From NCBI GenBank assembly GCA_007125835.1, contig SLCJ01000320.1:1-9342 (forward strand): a stretch of DNA of 9,342 nucleotides. Direction: 5' to 3'. Shown here piece after piece: positions 6,946 to 9,342 of the stretch. The notes below the pieces were generated by a model that was not told the DNA's origin, did no database searches, and was given only the letters and a program-made list of their open reading frames with translations. Position numbers and translations under genes: made by a program. Position 1 is the stretch's first letter. Every line of letters starts with the position of its first letter. Source of the DNA: Verrucomicrobiales bacterium. Lineage in GTDB: Bacteria; Verrucomicrobiota; Verrucomicrobiia; Verrucomicrobiales; SLCJ01.

Positions 6946-7704
6946 ATGCCAGTCATCGAGATCGAGAACCTCCGCAAAACTTATTCCATGGATGGCGGAT
7001 TGTCGGTCGAGGCCTTGTGTGGCGTGTCACTTTGTTTTGAATCCGGCGAGTTTGCCGCCATCATGGGAGCCAGCGGATCGGGGAAATCCACCCTGCTTAA
7101 CATTCTCGGTTGCCTCGATCCGCCGACAGCGGGGCGCTACCTTCTCAATGACGATAATGTGGCTGCGCTAGAGGGTGAGCGCCTTGCGGCGTTGCGCAAC
7201 GAAAATATCGGTTTTGTGTTCCAAAGTTTCAACCTGCTGTCCCGCACCTCCGCTCTTGAAAACACCGAACTGCCCCTGATGTATAACCACAGCGGACTCG
7301 GCATGACTGAGATCCGGCGCCGAGCCCTGGCCGCGCTCGACCGTGTCGGCCTCGCAGAACGTGCGGACCACCATCCCAATCAGCTCTCTGGTGGCCAGCA
7401 ACAAAGGGTCGCCCTTGCCAGAGCACTCGTCAATGAGCCCTCGGTGCTGCTCGCCGACGAGCCCACCGGGAATCTCGATTCCCGTACCACGCTCGATATC
7501 ATGGCTTTGCTTCAGCAGCTCAACGACCAAGGGATGCTGATTGTTATGGTCACTCACGAGCAGGAAATCGGAGCCTACACCCGGCGAATCCTCGAGATGC
7601 GCGACGGCCTCATCATCCGCGATTCACCAGTAGAGAACCGCCGCCACGCCAGGGCAGAGGCATCCGGCGAATCCACCACCCGCCTGAACGCCACCGAATC
7701 ATGA
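6946..7704 (+). CDS. ABC transporter ATP-binding protein (MacB/LolD-type)
   Basis: Cytoplasmic ATPase that drives the MacB-type permease encoded next to it. All nucleotide-binding motifs are present in the 252 residues: Walker A GASGSGKS (41-48), Q-loop Gln93 in FVFQSFNLL, signature LSGGQ (147-151), Walker B VLLADE (167-172) followed by PTGNLDS, and the H-loop His204 in MVTHEQ. The LADEPTGNLDS wording is typical of the MacB/LolD/FtsE group of mechanotransmission ATPases. The last 25 or so residues form a charged tail beyond the domain. In E. coli MacB this domain is fused to the permease; here it is a separate protein whose stop overlaps the permease start (ATGA 7701-7704). No Shine-Dalgarno sequence is visible before the ATG. 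Confidence 0.97.
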   Translation: MPVIEIENLRKTYSMDGGLSVEALCGVSLCFESGEFAAIMGASGSGKSTLLNILGCLDPPTAGRYLLNDDNVAALEGERLAALRNENIGFVFQSFNLLSRTSALENTELPLMYNHSGLGMTEIRRRALAALDRVGLAERADHHPNQLSGGQQQRVALARALVNEPSVLLADEPTGNLDSRTTLDIMALLQQLNDQGMLIVMVTHEQEIGAYTRRILEMRDGLIIRDSPVENRRHARAEASGESTTRLNATES

Positions 7705-8918
7705 ATTTTCTCATGCTGCTTCTGGTCTGCTTCCGCGCCTTGCGGCGCAATGCGATGCGATCTCTCCTTACAGCCCTTGGGGTGGTGATTGGCGTGGCGG
7801 CGGTGATTACCACGCTGGGCATCGGTCACGGGGCTCGCTCCCAGATTGAGGAGCAGGTCAACCGCTTGGGGCAGAATGTGATCCTTGTTTTCCCAGGCAG
7901 CCAAAGTTTGGGCGGCGTCAGTGCCGGCGGTGGCACCGTCAACACACTCACCGTGGAGGACGCACTGGCCATTCGCGATGAAATACCAGAGATCACCGCA
8001 GCCAGCCCCGAGGTGCGCTCGCAACGCCAGGTTGCCTATGGCAACCGCAATTGGTTTACCCGTATATACGGACAATCCGCCGACTACCTCCATATCCGGC
8101 AGTGGCCGATGGAGGCCGGACGCATGTTCAGCGAGGAAGATGTCGCCCGTGCGACCAAGGTCGCGGTGGTCGGTCAGACCCTTGTCGAGGAGCTTTTCGA
8201 GGGTGCGAATCCTGTGGGCGAAACCATCCGCGTGCAAGGGATGCCGCTTGAGATCATTGGTGTACTGGACCGCAAGGGGATGTCACTGATGGGCTCGGTA
8301 CAGGACGACATCGTGCTGATCCCCTATTCCACGGCGTTCCGCTACGTGTCGGGCCGAACCCATGCCATGGTAATCAATATACAGGTGTTGTCCGACGAAT
8401 ACATGGATATTGCCCGCGCGAAAATTTCCGACCTCTTGCGCGAGCGTCACAGACTGAGACCCGAACAGCCGGACGACTTCACCATTCAAACCCAGGAGGA
8501 AGTGGCGCGCACGGCAACCGAAACCTCACGCACGATGACTATTCTTCTTGGTTCCATTGCCGGCATCTCGCTCTTTGTCGGCGGTATCGGCATCATGAAC
8601 ATTATGCTCGTCAGTGTCACCGAACGAACACGCGAGATCGGAATCCGCGTCGCGGTGGGCGCACGCACGCGGGACATTCTTGGACAGTTTCTCCTCGAGG
8701 CCTTGCTACTCAGCTGCCTGGGTGGCCTGCTCGGGATTCTGCTCGGCTTCGGTGTCAGCACGTTGATTGCACACCATGCGGGGTGGGCCGTGAGTGTGTC
8801 AGTCGGCGCGGTGTTTAGCTCCTTTGTTTTCAGTGCTGCCGTAGGCATCTTCTTCGGATACTATCCTGCCCGTAAGGCAGCTCGACTCAATCCGATCGAA
8901 GCGCTGCGCTACGAATAA
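7701..8918 (+). CDS. MacB-type ABC permease (FtsX-like domain)
   Basis: Inner-membrane subunit of the pump. Its 405 residues follow the MacB layout: one N-terminal transmembrane helix (about 20-42) preceded by ALRRNAMRSLLTALGVVIG, a large periplasmic domain (about 45-278; LGQNVILVFPG near its start, VAVVGQTLVEELF in the middle), then three helices (about 280-304, 329-357 and 366-388). The FtsX-type segment SVTERTREIGIRVAVGA (305-321) follows the second helix and is the likely contact with the ATPase. The protein ends in the typical PARKAARLNPIEALRYE. This topology fits transporters that convert cytoplasmic ATP hydrolysis into periplasmic movement. The gene overlaps the ATPase gene by 4 nt, so its translation is probably coupled, and it closes the operon. 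Confidence 0.97.
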   Translation: MNFLMLLLVCFRALRRNAMRSLLTALGVVIGVAAVITTLGIGHGARSQIEEQVNRLGQNVILVFPGSQSLGGVSAGGGTVNTLTVEDALAIRDEIPEITAASPEVRSQRQVAYGNRNWFTRIYGQSADYLHIRQWPMEAGRMFSEEDVARATKVAVVGQTLVEELFEGANPVGETIRVQGMPLEIIGVLDRKGMSLMGSVQDDIVLIPYSTAFRYVSGRTHAMVINIQVLSDEYMDIARAKISDLLRERHRLRPEQPDDFTIQTQEEVARTATETSRTMTILLGSIAGISLFVGGIGIMNIMLVSVTERTREIGIRVAVGARTRDILGQFLLEALLLSCLGGLLGILLGFGVSTLIAHHAGWAVSVSVGAVFSSFVFSAAVGIFFGYYPARKAARLNPIEALRYE

Positions 8919-8952
8919 TGAGCGGGCAAGGGGATGGACGAGGGGATCGAGG

Positions 8953-9003
8953 AACGGCCGTTAGGTTGCATCGGATTCGATTCCGCCGCAGGGCTCGTTT
9001 TTT
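8953..9003 (+). other. Gap after the efflux operon with weak palindromes and a T tract
   Basis: The gap between the permease stop and the next gene contains AACGGCCGTT (8953-8962), an imperfect CGGA-TTCGAT-TCCG hairpin (8972-8985) and a six-T run (8998-9003). The hairpin is 12 nt from the T run and only 4 bp long, so a standard intrinsic terminator is not convincing. Termination here may be weak or factor-dependent. Confidence 0.25.
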
Positions 9004-9038
9004 CTTGTCTTGTCGCGTTCTTTTTGATTTAAAGGGGG

Positions 9039-9342
9039 ATGCCCATTTCAAACCGTGTCCGGGGTGTCGCCCTGTCTGCCCTTTTTTGCCTTGGTCTGGG
9101 CGTGGACACTCGGGCTGGGGAAGCCGTTTCGGCGGCGCAGGCGGGAGCCTGGGAAAGCTTTGCGACAGAGGAGCATTCGCAGCAATGGGGGGTGTATGAC
9201 TATTTTGACGGTGTGGATTATTTTCCGAATTGGAGTGAGGAGGGGGAATTCGCCTCATTTCTCAGCGGAGGGAACGCACCGTTGTGGTTTTTCACCACAC
9301 AGGAGGATTACGGGGGGCAGAACCCGTTCCTTGGCGACCTGT
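9039..9342 (+). CDS. Secreted protein of unknown function, 5' part only
   Basis: A frame opens at ATG 9039, just after an in-frame TAA at 9030-9032, and stays open to the window end, giving the first 101 residues. It starts with a signal peptide (Arg6 and Arg8, hydrophobic core about 9-22, likely cleavage near Ala26). The mature part is rich in Trp, Tyr, Phe and acidic residues (WGVYDYFDGVDYFPNW, then LWFFTTQEDYGGQNPFLGDL), suggesting an extracellular beta-rich domain. The segment ending in FLGDL faintly recalls the start of laminin-B-like domains found in some bacterial secreted proteins; this is a weak impression. The GGGGG directly before the ATG is too close to act as a Shine-Dalgarno sequence. 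A weak promoter candidate (TTGTCT 9005-9010, TTTAAA 9028-9033, 17 nt apart) would give a nearly leaderless mRNA. Whether it ends in a PEP-CTERM tail cannot be seen. Confidence 0.75.
   Translation, partial: MPISNRVRGVALSALFCLGLGVDTRAGEAVSAAQAGAWESFATEEHSQQWGVYDYFDGVDYFPNWSEEGEFASFLSGGNAPLWFFTTQEDYGGQNPFLGDL

Overview
The window looks like chromosomal DNA of a GC-rich bacterium, most likely from the Verrucomicrobia or a relative in the PVC group. The main clue is a secreted protein ending in a classic PEP-CTERM sorting tail (Pro-Glu-Pro, hydrophobic helix, Arg-rich end), a signal common in that phylum. Most genes here lack a recognisable Shine-Dalgarno sequence. The taxon is an inference; no rRNA or marker gene was compared. 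No mobile elements, tRNAs, rRNAs or CRISPR arrays were seen.

Layout. (1) 113-1984, +: mnmG (gidA), a complete tRNA wobble-uridine modification enzyme. (2) 2018-2905, -, convergent with mnmG: a left-handed beta-helix acyltransferase-like protein that resembles the acetyltransferase half of GlmU but has no nucleotidyltransferase domain. (3) 2906-3092: an AT-rich divergent promoter region. (4) 3093-3788, +: a PEP-CTERM exported protein, followed by a strong hairpin terminator (3834-3869). (5) 3870-4142: a non-coding leader region with a possible 25-residue leader ORF, two small hairpins and a 20-bp near-palindrome. (6) 4143-8918, +: a four-gene tripartite efflux operon made of a TolC-type outer membrane channel, a MacA-like periplasmic adaptor, an ABC ATPase and a MacB-type permease. 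(7) 9039 to the window end, +: the start of another secreted protein, cut off by the edge.

The efflux genes are tightly packed: ATGA overlaps at 5717-5720 and 7701-7704, and a 20-nt gap between adaptor and ATPase. They form a complete pump with its own outer membrane exit duct. It differs from E. coli MacAB-TolC in that the ATPase and permease are separate polypeptides and the channel gene comes first. The substrate cannot be read from the sequence.

Most of the window is ordinary. No convincing new multi-gene system was found. The parts most worth a second look are the structured leader before the efflux operon, the stand-alone GlmU-like beta-helix protein, and the two secreted proteins of unknown function.
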